A DNA stretch of 64,000 bases, taken from the NCBI GenBank assembly GCA_963752695.1, contig CAVVZB010000002.1, forward strand, positions 744,001-808,000, in the 5' to 3' direction. Source of the stretch: Bog-113 sp963752695 (GTDB lineage Bacteria > Acidobacteriota > Terriglobia > Bryobacterales > Bryobacteraceae). This document shows, piece after piece, positions 7,334 to 16,507 of the stretch (the first letter of the stretch is position 1; the number at the start of each line of letters is the position of its first letter). Both the position numbers and the translations under genes were made by a program. The notes beneath the pieces were generated by a model. That model made no database searches and was not told the DNA's origin. It saw only the letters and a program-made list of their open reading frames with translations.

Positions 7334-9547
7334 TTGTCCCGATTACTATCGTACGTAACTGTCTTACTATGCGTTTGCGTCAGCGCCCAAGGCTTCGCTC
7401 TCAGTTCTCTGCGAGGCATCGTCCACGATCCCGATCACAGGCCGGTTGGTCACGCCCGTGTCGTGGTAAGGTCCTCTTCTTCGGACCTTATCCAGGTCCT
7501 CGCCACCCGCGATGACGGATCTTTCGATAGCGCCCCGGTCCCGGTAGGTGCTTACGGAATTACTGTGACCCACGACGGCTTCGTTCCCGCGAGGCAGCAA
7601 GTCATGCAGACCTCGGGAGGCGTTCCCGTGCTCCATTTCCAGCTCGCCATTAACGCCGTCAACCAGGTCGTCAATGTCGATGAAACGGCCTTAGCCGCCA
7701 ATCCGGAGACGATTACCCCAGTCACTATTGTTAGCCGGAAAGAAATCCAGCAGACTCCGGGCGCCGACCTCACAAACAGCCTCAACATGATCACTGACTA
7801 TGTTCCCGGAGCCTGGGTCACCCACGATCAGCTACATGTCCGCGGTGGTCACCAAGTTACTTGGGCCATTGACGGCGTCCCCATCCCCAACACCAACATC
7901 TCGAGCAATGTTGGCCCGCAGGTCGATCCCAAAGATATCGATTACCTGGAAGCTGATCGCGGCGGCTACTCCGCGGCTTACGGCGATCGTACTTACGGAG
8001 TGTTCAACGTGGTTCCACGAACCGGCTTTGAGCGTCACAATGAAGCGGAGCTCTACACCACCGCCGGGTCCTTTAATCAAACGAACGATCAAATGAACCT
8101 TGGCAGCCACACCGAGCGCTTCGCCTACTTCGGTAGCTTCAATGGTAACCGCGCCGATTATGGCTTACAAACCCCCGGTTCCGATGTTATCCATGACCGC
8201 GTCTGGGGCTTGAGCGGGATGGCCACGCTGATCTACAACGCCGGCGCAGCCAATCAGTTTCGCCTCGTCACCACCCTCCGCCGCGATGACTATCAGATCC
8301 CCGTTGATCCCGCCGCGATAGCCCTCGTCCGCGATGTCGAAAAGGAGAACGATGCGGTTCTTAACTTCTCTTGGATCCATACTCTCGCATCCGGTGTTCT
8401 CCTCACCGTTTCCCCGTTCTATCATCACAATCGCGCCAATTACGACGGCGATCCGAACGACACTCCCCTCAGCACAACCCAGCATCGCGTCTCCGATTAC
8501 GCAGGGGCGCAGGCGACCTTGAGTGCTGTTACCCGCCGGAACAGTTTTCTCGCCGGACTCTATGGATTCGGACAGCGAGATGCCGAGTCGATCGCGCTAT
8601 TAGCTAACGACGGATCGTTAGACTCGCTAAGTCAGCGAGACCGAACCAATGGACAATTAGAGTCACTCTTTGTGGAGGATCAATATAAGCCTGCGTCCTG
8701 GCTAACGCTCATCGCCGGGGCTCGCTTCACACACTTTGCCGGATCGCTCTCGGAGAATGCTGCAAGTCCACGGCTCGGCGCCTCGGTCCGGATCCCGCAT
8801 CTGCACTGGGTGCTCCGTGGTTTCTGGGGTGAGTATTATCAGGCCCCGCCGCTTTCCACTGTTAGCGGGCCGTTACTCGATTTTGCATTGACTCAGGGCT
8901 TGGGCTTCATTCCCCTCCGCGGGGAGCGTGATCAGGAACATCAGTTCGGGCTCACTATCCCCGTGCGCGGCTGGTCAGTCGATGTGAACGACTATCACCA
9001 GCGCGCCCGCAACTACTTCGATCACAATAATATCGGAAATTCCGATATCTTCTTCCCGCTGACCATCGATCACGCGCGGCTCTATGGTTGGGAGGTTAGC
9101 ATCCGCTCGCCACAACTGTTCGGCCGCGGGGAAGTGTATCTGGCTTACTCGTACGCGCATGCCGAAGGCGCTGGATCGATCTCCGGTGGACTCACTGATT
9201 TTGCCGCAAGCGGCATTGGCTACTTCCAGTTGGATCACGATCAACGCCACACCTTACATGCTGGCTTTAACCTGACGCTCCCCGCTCACATGACCGCGGG
9301 CGGCAACCTTTACTACGGCTCCGGCTTCACCGACGGCGCGTCCGACGTGTCAGCCCACCTTCAGGAGCACACTACCTTCGACCTATCTCTCGGTAAGTCT
9401 ATCGGTGAGCGCGTAACCATTTCAGCCACGGCGTTGAACTTGATGAACCGGCGCTTTCTTCTTGACAACAGCGTGACCTTTGGAGGAACGCACTATGCCG
9501 ACCCCAGGCAGATCTACGCGCAAATCAGGTATCGCTTCCACTACTAA
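7334..9547 (+). CDS. TonB-dependent receptor with N-terminal carboxypeptidase-regulatory-like domain
   Basis: 737 residues; TTG start 7334 with AGTAGGAG upstream and a signal peptide (SYVTVLLCVCVSAQGFA). Domain order: Ig-like regulatory domain (about 25-110; LRGIVHDPDHRPVGHARVVV), plug (about 125-230; LHVRGGHQVTWAIDGVPIPN), then a 22-strand-type barrel with alternating aromatic strands ending in QIRYRFHY. Length is that of substrate-importing receptors (siderophore, cobalamin or metal), not of the 1200-residue type found at 50 kb. The preceding Cys/His protein hints at a metal-related substrate. Convergent with pepA. Confidence 0.88.
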   Translation: MSRLLSYVTVLLCVCVSAQGFALSSLRGIVHDPDHRPVGHARVVVRSSSSDLIQVLATRDDGSFDSAPVPVGAYGITVTHDGFVPARQQVMQTSGGVPVLHFQLAINAVNQVVNVDETALAANPETITPVTIVSRKEIQQTPGADLTNSLNMITDYVPGAWVTHDQLHVRGGHQVTWAIDGVPIPNTNISSNVGPQVDPKDIDYLEADRGGYSAAYGDRTYGVFNVVPRTGFERHNEAELYTTAGSFNQTNDQMNLGSHTERFAYFGSFNGNRADYGLQTPGSDVIHDRVWGLSGMATLIYNAGAANQFRLVTTLRRDDYQIPVDPAAIALVRDVEKENDAVLNFSWIHTLASGVLLTVSPFYHHNRANYDGDPNDTPLSTTQHRVSDYAGAQATLSAVTRRNSFLAGLYGFGQRDAESIALLANDGSLDSLSQRDRTNGQLESLFVEDQYKPASWLTLIAGARFTHFAGSLSENAASPRLGASVRIPHLHWVLRGFWGEYYQAPPLSTVSGPLLDFALTQGLGFIPLRGERDQEHQFGLTIPVRGWSVDVNDYHQRARNYFDHNNIGNSDIFFPLTIDHARLYGWEVSIRSPQLFGRGEVYLAYSYAHAEGAGSISGGLTDFAASGIGYFQLDHDQRHTLHAGFNLTLPAHMTAGGNLYYGSGFTDGASDVSAHLQEHTTFDLSLGKSIGERVTISATALNLMNRRFLLDNSVTFGGTHYADPRQIYAQIRYRFHY

Positions 9548-9550
9548 TTC

Positions 9551-9584
9551 ACTCAAGGAATGGACGGAATCACACGCCTTGAGT
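9551..9584. terminator. Possible bidirectional hairpin between convergent genes
   Basis: Perfect 8-bp arms ACTCAAGG (9551-9558) and CCTTGAGT (9577-9584) with an 18-nt loop, placed exactly between the stop codons of the TonB receptor and pepA. Neither side has a T-run, so rho-independent termination would be weak; mRNA end protection is an alternative. Confidence 0.4.
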
Positions 9585-11035
9585 CAATCTCGCCAGTTCA
9601 TCGCCAAGCTCACAAAACTGCGCACCAGTACGCCGGTGGGACCCTTGGCCATCGCGGGCTTATTCTCTTCCGTCCAGGCAGTTCCAGCAATGTCGAGATG
9701 TATCCATGGTGTCTCTCCTGCGAACTCTTTCAGCAGCATCGCAGCGGTAATAGCGCCACCATCGCGGCCTCCGATATTGGCCATATCGGCAAAGGAACTC
9801 TTGATCTGTTCGCGATATTCGGGGCCGATAGGCAAGCGCCACATCTGCTCCCCTTCATGTCCGCTAGCATGCATGAAGCGGTCTACCAGTGCATCGTCAC
9901 TTGAGAAAAGACCGGTGTAGTGATGACCCAGTGCTACCACTACCGCGCCTGTCAACGTGGCCGCATCTACCAAGTGGGTGCACCCGATCTTCTTGGCGTA
10001 AGTCAGAGCGTCGGCAAGAATCAAGCGGCCTTCGGCATCCGTATTGAGTACCTCGATAGTCTTGCCGGACATCGTTGTAACGATGTCGCCCGGCCGCTGA
10101 GCCTTCGGTCCAAGCATGTTCTCGACCGTCGGAATCACCCCCGTCACCGCAATCGGCGGCTTCAGCAGCGCCACGGCGCGCATGGCCCCGATCACCGCCG
10201 CCCCACCGCACATGTCGTACTTCATTTGGTCCATCTTGTCGGCCGGCTTAATCGAGATGCCGCCCGTATCGAAAGTCACCGCCTTACCTACTAATCCAAG
10301 GTTCGTCTTGCCGCCCGCTTTGTCTGGCCGATAACTTAGGACAATCATCGCCGGGGCTTCCGCGCTGCCTTGCGCCACACCCAGGAGCGCACCCATTCCC
10401 AGTTCCCGCATGCGCGCTTCATCCAGCACTTCGCATCCCAAGCCGCACTCCGTCGCCATGGCCGCCGCGCGTTGCGCCAGCACCGAAGGTGTCAGGAGAT
10501 TAGCCGGCTCGCTACCCAATTCCCTCGCGAAATTCTGGCTCTCCCCAAGAACGCGGCCCCGCTTCAGGCCGTGTTCCAGTTCTTCGCCGCCGCCCTGAAC
10601 CACTACACTCAGGGAAGCTAGAAACTTCGTCCCCGTGCGGTCGGACTTATGCTGGTCGCACTCGAAATCGCCAATCAGCGCGCCTTCCACCACGGCCGAG
10701 ACGTGCTCCTCCGTCGAGAAGTCTTCGGGCAGCAGGAACGCGGCCGTACACAGTGATCGGGCTTTCAGAAAGCGTACCGCTGATCCCGCAATAGTCCGCA
10801 GCTCCGCAGCCGTGAACTTCTGCGTCGACCCCGCGCCAGCCATCAGGATGCGATGCGCTTTAAAGCCTGCCACGTGATGCAGCAGGGCAAACTCCTTCGC
10901 CTTCCCGGTCACTTCTTCCGCCTCGCGCATCGGCGCGTAACCGGCTGGCAATGACGAGCTTTCTTCGAACTCCAGAATAATGAGAGCGTCCGCTTCCACT
11001 TCGGCGGGCGATTTACGATCCAGTGTGATGTTCAT
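9584..11035 (-). CDS. pepA: Leucyl aminopeptidase (M17 family)
   Basis: 483 residues. The C-terminal catalytic half has the M17 signature NTDAEGRLILADAL, the metal-ligand segment VGKAVTFDTGGISIKPADKM and the active-site region DMCGGAAVIGAM. The N-terminal half is the more variable M17 N-domain. Two-metal aminopeptidase removing N-terminal residues, cytoplasmic and usually hexameric. It lies 21 nt downstream of smpB on the same strand, so the pair is probably co-transcribed. Confidence 0.95.
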   Translation of the reverse strand: MNITLDRKSPAEVEADALIILEFEESSSLPAGYAPMREAEEVTGKAKEFALLHHVAGFKAHRILMAGAGSTQKFTAAELRTIAGSAVRFLKARSLCTAAFLLPEDFSTEEHVSAVVEGALIGDFECDQHKSDRTGTKFLASLSVVVQGGGEELEHGLKRGRVLGESQNFARELGSEPANLLTPSVLAQRAAAMATECGLGCEVLDEARMRELGMGALLGVAQGSAEAPAMIVLSYRPDKAGGKTNLGLVGKAVTFDTGGISIKPADKMDQMKYDMCGGAAVIGAMRAVALLKPPIAVTGVIPTVENMLGPKAQRPGDIVTTMSGKTIEVLNTDAEGRLILADALTYAKKIGCTHLVDAATLTGAVVVALGHHYTGLFSSDDALVDRFMHASGHEGEQMWRLPIGPEYREQIKSSFADMANIGGRDGGAITAAMLLKEFAGETPWIHLDIAGTAWTEENKPAMAKGPTGVLVRSFVSLAMNWRD

Positions 11036-11056
11036 GGTTGATCTGTTGAGCTTCGT

Positions 11057-11533
11057 TTACTCCCGCGCCTTACTGGCGCGAATGGCGGCGCGCGCTTCGG
11101 TCTCCGCTGTCTTGGCGCGATCGGCCTCCCGCTTGTCGTGCAGTTGTTTGCCTTTCGCGACGGCGATTTCGGCCTTCACGCGACCCTCTTTCAAGTACAC
11201 TCGGGTAGGGATTAGCGATAGCCCTTTCTCGCGCGTGATGCCGAGCAACTTATCGATTTCGCGGCGGTGCAGCAGCAGTTTGCGGCCGCGCACAGGAAGA
11301 TGATTTTCGCGGTTCCCGTGAGAGTACTCGCTAATGTGCGCGTTGATTAACCACGCTTCGTTGTTCTCAATCCGCGCATAGCTATCCCGCAGCTGCATCT
11401 TGCCCGCGCGAATGCTCTTGACTTCCGTTCCGCTTAGGACCAGGCCCGCTTCGTAGCGGTCCGAAAGATGATAATTATGGCTTGCTTGGCGGTTTTCGCT
11501 TAGAATTTTCGAGTTCGGGTCAGACTTCTTCAT
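11057..11533 (-). CDS. smpB: SsrA-binding protein SmpB (trans-translation)
   Basis: 158 residues with family landmarks: ENRQASHNYHLSDRYEAGLV, GTEVKSIRAGKMQLRDSYAR, WLINAHISEYSHGN and the basic tail ending KRE-ADRAK-type (DKREADRAK). Binds tmRNA and delivers it to stalled ribosomes. TTAGAC on the minus strand (11546-11541) ends 7 nt before the ATG, matching the short-leader pattern. The tmRNA gene itself is not visible nearby. Confidence 0.96.
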   Translation of the reverse strand: MKKSDPNSKILSENRQASHNYHLSDRYEAGLVLSGTEVKSIRAGKMQLRDSYARIENNEAWLINAHISEYSHGNRENHLPVRGRKLLLHRREIDKLLGITREKGLSLIPTRVYLKEGRVKAEIAVAKGKQLHDKREADRAKTAETEARAAIRASKARE

Positions 11534-11629
11534 ATGCCTGGTCTAAGTGCACTTGAAGGGATAGAGCGCGAGGGGAATACCCGAAGTTTCGCCTCAACGA
11601 TAATAGCCCTGCTCACGTCAGACCTATTG

Positions 11630-14107
11630 ATGATAATACGTCCGGCTTTCCTGCCGAGATGGCGCACCGTCGGCGCCGTGTTTACCGCCGCTTCGCTTCT
11701 AACGCCGGTGATGCCTCTCGAGGCGCGCAATCGCAAGGGCGATCGCCTGTTGCGGGAAGCTCAAATCGCTGAGAGCAAGCAGGTGTGGGACGACGCGCTG
11801 ACCCTGGCTGAACAGGCGGTCACTTCCGACCCAGCCGACCCCGCCTATCAGCTGGAATTCCGGCGCGTACGCTTCGAAGCCGCCAACTACCACTTGCTGC
11901 GCGGTCAGGAGATCCGGCCCAAAGGCGATTTGGCTGGCGCGCTCGCCGAGTTCGAAAAGGCTTATAAGATCGACCCGGCTTCCGACATTGCCGACCAGGA
12001 GGCCCGCCGCACCCGCCTGATGATTCAGCGCGAGGCCAATCGCAAAGCGGCCGACCCTAGCGCCAAGGTCTCCCCCGAAGAAATGGGAATGACCACCGCC
12101 CAGGTGGCCCGGCAAGCCGCCCAGGAACGCGTCGATAGCCTCATGCCCATTCCGGAATTGCGGCCCCTCAACACGCAGCCGCTGACCCTGCGCATGACCA
12201 ACCAGAAGCCCAAGGTTTTGTTCGACACGCTCGGGAAGCTAGCCGGTGTAAACGTCTTGTTTGACCCCGATTTCGATGGAGCGCAAACTAAGCCGCAATC
12301 GATTGACCTGAACGGTTCCACGCTGGAGGAAGCTCTCGATTACCTCGCCGTCGTGACGCACTCCTTTTGGAAGCCACTCGGCAGTAACACGATTTTTATC
12401 GCCCAGGAAAATCCCACCAAGCGCCGCGATTACGAAGATCAGGTGGTCAAGGTCTTCTACCTTTCGAACATCACGTCGCCTCAGGAATTGCAGGAAGTGA
12501 TCACAACGCTCCGGCAGGTGATCGAAGTAAACAAGCTGTTCAACTATAGTTCGCAAAACGCCATCATCGTGCGCGCGGAACCGGCTCGCATGGCGCTCGT
12601 CGAAAAGATTATTGCGGATCTGGACAAGCCCAAAGCAGAAGTTCTGGTAGACGTCACCGTGATGGAAGTGGACACCACGCGCTCGCGTCAGCTGGCCGCG
12701 GCCTTCGCGCCCAATGGAATCAATTCGCAAATCCTGTTTACTCCCCGCACTAGCCTCCAAACGCTGGCAGGTCAGTTAGGAACTACTAACAGCAATTCCG
12801 GCGGCTTCAATGCCAACGGCGGCAGCACCGGGTCCACTGGGAGCAGCACCGGCTCGAATACGGGAAGCGGTACAGGTTCCAATACCGGGACCACGAACAC
12901 TTCCGGAAGCTCGTCCACAACGACGACCAGTTCTCCCATTCCGCTGGTGAACCTGAAGCACATCACCTCACAGGATTATTCCTTGACCAACGTTCCCGGC
13001 GGCTTGCTTGAGGCCATCATGAACGATACCGGCACGCGCGTCATGCAACGGCCCCAAATTCGCGCCGTCGATAACTTTAAGGCCGTTTTGAAAATCGGCG
13101 ACAAGGTCCCGACCGCCAGCGGCAGCTTCCAACCGGGCGTGGGCGGCGTTGGCGTGAATCCTCTTGTTAATACGCAGTTCACTTACATCGACACTGGCGT
13201 GAACCTGGAGATGACTCCCCGCGTCCATGACAATGGCGAGGTCTCGATGCACCTGGATATCGATATTTCGCAAGTCTCCGATTACGTGAACCTCGGCGGC
13301 ATCTCGCAGCCCGTCATCAGTCAACGCAAAGCCACTCTCGACGTGCGCATGCGCGATGGGCAAATCAATATGATCGGCGGCCTCATTCAGCTTTCCGATT
13401 CGAAGAACGTATCGGGTGTTCCCGGTCTTGCCAATATTCCGATCTTGAACCGCCTATTCACCACTCTGCAAACCACGCAGAATAAGACCGAACTGCTGAT
13501 CTCGATCGTTCCGCACATCGTGCGTGGACCCGATGTTACCGCCGAGAATCTGAAAGAAGTTTACGCCGGTAACCAGACCAACTATTCGGTTCGTCGCGCC
13601 GCGCGTGCGGTTCCGGCGTCCACCACCGTTACCGTTCCTTTGCCGAATAGCGAAATGGGTGCTCCGCCCGCGCCTGCGGTGCTGCCTAGCCCCGCTCCGC
13701 GCATCTCTTTTTCTCCCGCGCAGTTGGATGCGCAAAGCGGGTCATCCTTCACGGTCTCCGTGCGGGCTGACAGCGTGACGAATCTGCAATCGATCGAATC
13801 ACAGATCAAGTTCGATCCGAAGGTTCTCAAGATCAACTCCATCGTTGCCGGCGATCTGTTGCAACAGAATGGGCTCACTTTGACTCCTTCCAAGAACATC
13901 TTGAATGACACCGGTGACGCTAGCGCCAGTCTGGCTCGCGATCCGGCAAAGGGCGGGGTTAACGGCTCCGGAGCGTTGCTTACAGTAACGTTCCAGGCCG
14001 TTGGTAAAGGCCAGACCGTCGTGATCATGCCTCGCACCGTGCTGCATGACGCTGCGGGCGCCACTGTCAACGCAGGCAGCGGGCCTTTGACCGTGACCGT
14101 TAAATAA
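11630..14107 (+). CDS. Secretin (GspD/PilQ type) with N-terminal TPR-like region and C-terminal cohesin domain
   Basis: The frame opens at 11534 inside the smpB promoter; ATG 11630 gives a 825-residue protein with a signal-like segment (TVGAVFTAASLLTPVMPLEA). Order: TPR-like repeats (about 35-130), secretin short N-domains (about 180-330; GVNVLFDPDF, FNYSSQNAIIVRAEPARM), a Gly/Ser/Thr/Asn-rich insert (about 384-437), the secretin beta-barrel core (about 450-640, with VPGLANIPILNRLF), and a cohesin-type domain (about 690-825; SFTVSVRADSVTNLQSIESQ, IKFDPKVL). Outer-membrane channel for a type II or type IV pilus-like machine. The cohesin domain could bind a partner or envelope component. Confidence 0.88.
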   Translation: MIIRPAFLPRWRTVGAVFTAASLLTPVMPLEARNRKGDRLLREAQIAESKQVWDDALTLAEQAVTSDPADPAYQLEFRRVRFEAANYHLLRGQEIRPKGDLAGALAEFEKAYKIDPASDIADQEARRTRLMIQREANRKAADPSAKVSPEEMGMTTAQVARQAAQERVDSLMPIPELRPLNTQPLTLRMTNQKPKVLFDTLGKLAGVNVLFDPDFDGAQTKPQSIDLNGSTLEEALDYLAVVTHSFWKPLGSNTIFIAQENPTKRRDYEDQVVKVFYLSNITSPQELQEVITTLRQVIEVNKLFNYSSQNAIIVRAEPARMALVEKIIADLDKPKAEVLVDVTVMEVDTTRSRQLAAAFAPNGINSQILFTPRTSLQTLAGQLGTTNSNSGGFNANGGSTGSTGSSTGSNTGSGTGSNTGTTNTSGSSSTTTTSSPIPLVNLKHITSQDYSLTNVPGGLLEAIMNDTGTRVMQRPQIRAVDNFKAVLKIGDKVPTASGSFQPGVGGVGVNPLVNTQFTYIDTGVNLEMTPRVHDNGEVSMHLDIDISQVSDYVNLGGISQPVISQRKATLDVRMRDGQINMIGGLIQLSDSKNVSGVPGLANIPILNRLFTTLQTTQNKTELLISIVPHIVRGPDVTAENLKEVYAGNQTNYSVRRAARAVPASTTVTVPLPNSEMGAPPAPAVLPSPAPRISFSPAQLDAQSGSSFTVSVRADSVTNLQSIESQIKFDPKVLKINSIVAGDLLQQNGLTLTPSKNILNDTGDASASLARDPAKGGVNGSGALLTVTFQAVGKGQTVVIMPRTVLHDAAGATVNAGSGPLTVTVK

Positions 14108-14113
14108 GCCGAT

Positions 14114-14602
14114 ATGATTCTGGAAACGCAGCGTCGAAAGCTGGATCTTCGCGCGGGCATGACGCTCGTGGAGTTGATCGTCGCGTGTACCATCCTCATG
14201 CTACTCAGTGGCATGGCGGTGCCTCTGGCGCGTTCCCACGTGCGCCGGATCAAAGAGCGCGAGCTGCAGAACGCGCTTCGCGAAATGCGCGCGGCGATCG
14301 ATAAGTACAAGGACTATGCCGATAGCAACAAGCTCGGCCCGCAGAAGGTGGATGCCTTCGGTTATCCGGAAAGTTTGCAGGCTCTGGTGGATGGAGTGAA
14401 GGGCTCAGGTAAGGCCGCCGATACCAAGATCAAATTCCTGCGGCGAATCCCCAAAGACCCCATGACCAACACGACCGAGTGGGGTGTGCGCAGCATGCAA
14501 GACGACCCAACTGGCAGCGGCGGAGGAGGCCAAAACGTTTTCGATGTTCACACCAAAAGCGATGCCAAAGCGCCCGATGGAACACCGTATGCCGACTGGT
14601 AA
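14114..14602 (+). CDS. Type II secretion major-pseudopilin-like protein (GspG-like), first of two
   Basis: 162 residues. Prepilin signal: charged leader, then G15|MTLVELIVACTILML with Glu at +5 of the mature protein, a prepilin peptidase (GspO/PilD) site. After the hydrophobic helix comes a GspG-like body (LREMRAAIDKYKDYADSN, RRIPKDPMT and a C-terminal KAPDGTPYADW). Starts 6 nt after the secretin stop, so the two are co-transcribed. Builds a pseudopilus with the next gene, by inference. Confidence 0.85.
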   Translation: MILETQRRKLDLRAGMTLVELIVACTILMLLSGMAVPLARSHVRRIKERELQNALREMRAAIDKYKDYADSNKLGPQKVDAFGYPESLQALVDGVKGSGKAADTKIKFLRRIPKDPMTNTTEWGVRSMQDDPTGSGGGGQNVFDVHTKSDAKAPDGTPYADW

Positions 14603-14993
14603 CCGGTGGCGCGATGTGGGCTTCACGCTGGTCGAACTGATGATCGTCATGGCGATCATCGTCACCCTGCTCGCCATCGCCGTACCCCAATACACCAAGT
14701 CGCTGGTGCGCGCTAAAGAGACCGTTCTGAAACAAGACTTGTTCAGCCTGCGCCAGACCATCGATGAGTACAGCTTCGACAAGCAGAAAGCGCCTCAAAC
14801 TTTGCAAGATTTGGTCTCCGATGGCTACCTGCACGAGGTTCCTAAAGATCCCATGACCGGCAACAACTCCAGTTGGAAGCTCATCATGGAAGATGCCGAG
14901 CAGAGCGTCAATCAGCAGGAACCGGGGATCTGGGATGTGCGCAGCGGGTCGGATAAGAACGGCCTGGATGGAACGCCCTACACGGAGTGGTAA
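14589..14993 (+). CDS. Type II secretion major-pseudopilin-like protein (GspG-like), second of two
   Basis: 134 residues from ATG 14589, overlapping the previous gene by 14 nt; an ATG at 14577 is also possible. Prepilin site G11|FTLVELMIVMAIIVTLLAIA with Glu at +5, then LKQDLFSLRQTIDEYSFDKQ, VPKDPMTG and the terminal LDGTPYTEW, the standard GspG layout. It is clearly paralogous to the preceding gene (same VPKDPMT and DGTPY blocks). No GspE/F ATPase or platform gene is nearby, so those parts must be elsewhere. Confidence 0.87.
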   Translation: MPTGNRWRDVGFTLVELMIVMAIIVTLLAIAVPQYTKSLVRAKETVLKQDLFSLRQTIDEYSFDKQKAPQTLQDLVSDGYLHEVPKDPMTGNNSSWKLIMEDAEQSVNQQEPGIWDVRSGSDKNGLDGTPYTEW

Positions 14994-15043
14994 CGCCCCC
15001 CGCATCTTCGCGGTTGAAACGTGTTCGACACCTTTCCAACCTT

Positions 15044-15049
15044 TAGAAT
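15044..15049 (+). promoter_or_regulatory. Probable -10 element of pyk
   Basis: TAGAAT, 18 nt before the pyk ATG, implies a leader of about 11 nt including the weak ribosome-binding stretch TCTAAAG. No convincing -35 hexamer at standard spacing. Confidence 0.4.
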
Positions 15050-15067
15050 GGTCAGACACATCTAAAG

Positions 15068-16501
15068 ATGCCGAATACCAAGATCGTTGCTACCCTGGGC
15101 CCCGCCACCAACACGCCGGAAATGATCCGGGCGATGATTGACGCGGGCGTCGATGTGTTCCGTCTGAATGCGTCTCATAGCACGCAAGCCGAGCACGCCG
15201 CCCGTATCAAAATGATCCGGGAGCAGGCCGCACTGGCGGATCGTCATGTCGCGATTCTGCTTGATTTGCAAGGCCCTAAGATTCGACTCGGCAAGTTCGA
15301 TGGCGGGTCGTGCGTTCTGAACAAAGGGGCCCGCTTCATCATCAGCACGGAGACTGCGCTCGGTACATGCGAACGCGCTTCCACCGGATATTCCGATTTT
15401 GCGAACGATGTAAAAGCCGGTAACCGCGTGCTGCTGAACGATGGCGCCGTGGAACTGCGAGCGGTCGATGTGCGCGCCACCGAGGTCGAGTTCGAAGTCG
15501 TCGCTGGAGGCGTGGTCGGCGACAACAAAGGCATCAATCTGCCCGGCGTGAAAGTGAGCGCGCCATCGCTCACACCCAAGGATCTATTAGACCTGGAGTT
15601 CGCACTCGCCGAGAAGGTCGATCTGATCGCGCTCTCGTTCGTACGCTCGGCCAAGGACGTCGACGCGTTGCGCAAGCACATCGGATCGCGCGGCCACCAC
15701 GTTCCGATCATCGCCAAGATCGAGAAGCCCGACGGCGTCGAAAACATCATCGAGATCGTCGCGGCCGCCGATGGTCTGATGGTCGCTCGCGGCGATCTGG
15801 GTGTCGAGATGGATCTCGAACGCGTCCCACCGATTCAGAAATCCATCATCCGCAAAGCTCGCCGTGGTGGCAAGTTTGTGATCACGGCGACGCAGATGCT
15901 TGAGTCCATGACCGCGAGTCCCGTGCCCACACGCGCTGAAGTGAGCGATGTCGCGAACGCCATTTACGATGGCACAGACGCGGTGATGCTCTCGGCCGAG
16001 ACCTCGACCGGAAAGTATCCGCTGGAGTCGGTCGGGTACATGAAGAAGATTGCGATTGAGGCGGAGAAGTCAATTCGCGCGAAGGGCTTTGAGGAACGCC
16101 GCCGTCCGGTGCAGACCCAGAATACGGCGGAGGTTCTGGCCGATGCGGCTTACAACGCGGCGCGCGCTGCCGGCGTGACAGCCCTGGTCGTGTTCACCAC
16201 CAGCGGGTCCAGCGCCCGTTCAATTGCGCGGTTCCGGCCGCCCGTTTCTCTCTACGCGATTACTCCCGATCCCGAAGTGGCCCGTCGTTTATCGGTCACC
16301 TATGGCGTGGTGCCGATCCTCGCGCCCATCGTCGCGTCAACCGATGAGATGCTGCTGCAGATGGACCACGTGCTGCTGGGCCGCGGCTATCTCAAGTCCG
16401 AGGACCTGGTTGTATTCGTCGCCGGACAGCCGGTGGGGCGTCCAGGCACGATGAACCTCATGAAGGTCCATCGCTTGGGCGAAGTCAGTGAGATAGACTG
16501 A
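15068..16501 (+). CDS. pyk: Pyruvate kinase
   Basis: 477 residues. N-terminal NTKIVATLGPATNTPEMIRA, then FRLNASHST, LLDLQGPKIRLG, the catalytic GLMVARGDLGVEMDLE and IAKIEKP segments, TATQMLESMT and the C-terminal allosteric-type domain (ALVVFTTSGSSARSIARFRP). Makes pyruvate and ATP from phosphoenolpyruvate and ADP. Full length for the family. Not obviously in an operon with the pseudopilin genes, given its own -10-like hexamer; NIPSNAP gene follows after 6 nt. Confidence 0.97.
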   Translation: MPNTKIVATLGPATNTPEMIRAMIDAGVDVFRLNASHSTQAEHAARIKMIREQAALADRHVAILLDLQGPKIRLGKFDGGSCVLNKGARFIISTETALGTCERASTGYSDFANDVKAGNRVLLNDGAVELRAVDVRATEVEFEVVAGGVVGDNKGINLPGVKVSAPSLTPKDLLDLEFALAEKVDLIALSFVRSAKDVDALRKHIGSRGHHVPIIAKIEKPDGVENIIEIVAAADGLMVARGDLGVEMDLERVPPIQKSIIRKARRGGKFVITATQMLESMTASPVPTRAEVSDVANAIYDGTDAVMLSAETSTGKYPLESVGYMKKIAIEAEKSIRAKGFEERRRPVQTQNTAEVLADAAYNAARAAGVTALVVFTTSGSSARSIARFRPPVSLYAITPDPEVARRLSVTYGVVPILAPIVASTDEMLLQMDHVLLGRGYLKSEDLVVFVAGQPVGRPGTMNLMKVHRLGEVSEID

Positions 16502-16507
16502 CGAAAC

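Noticed and set aside
12781..12945. CRISPR-like or tandem DNA repeat
   Set aside because: The repetition is codon-level in a Gly/Ser/Thr/Asn insert of the secretin and has no spacer-repeat periodicity.
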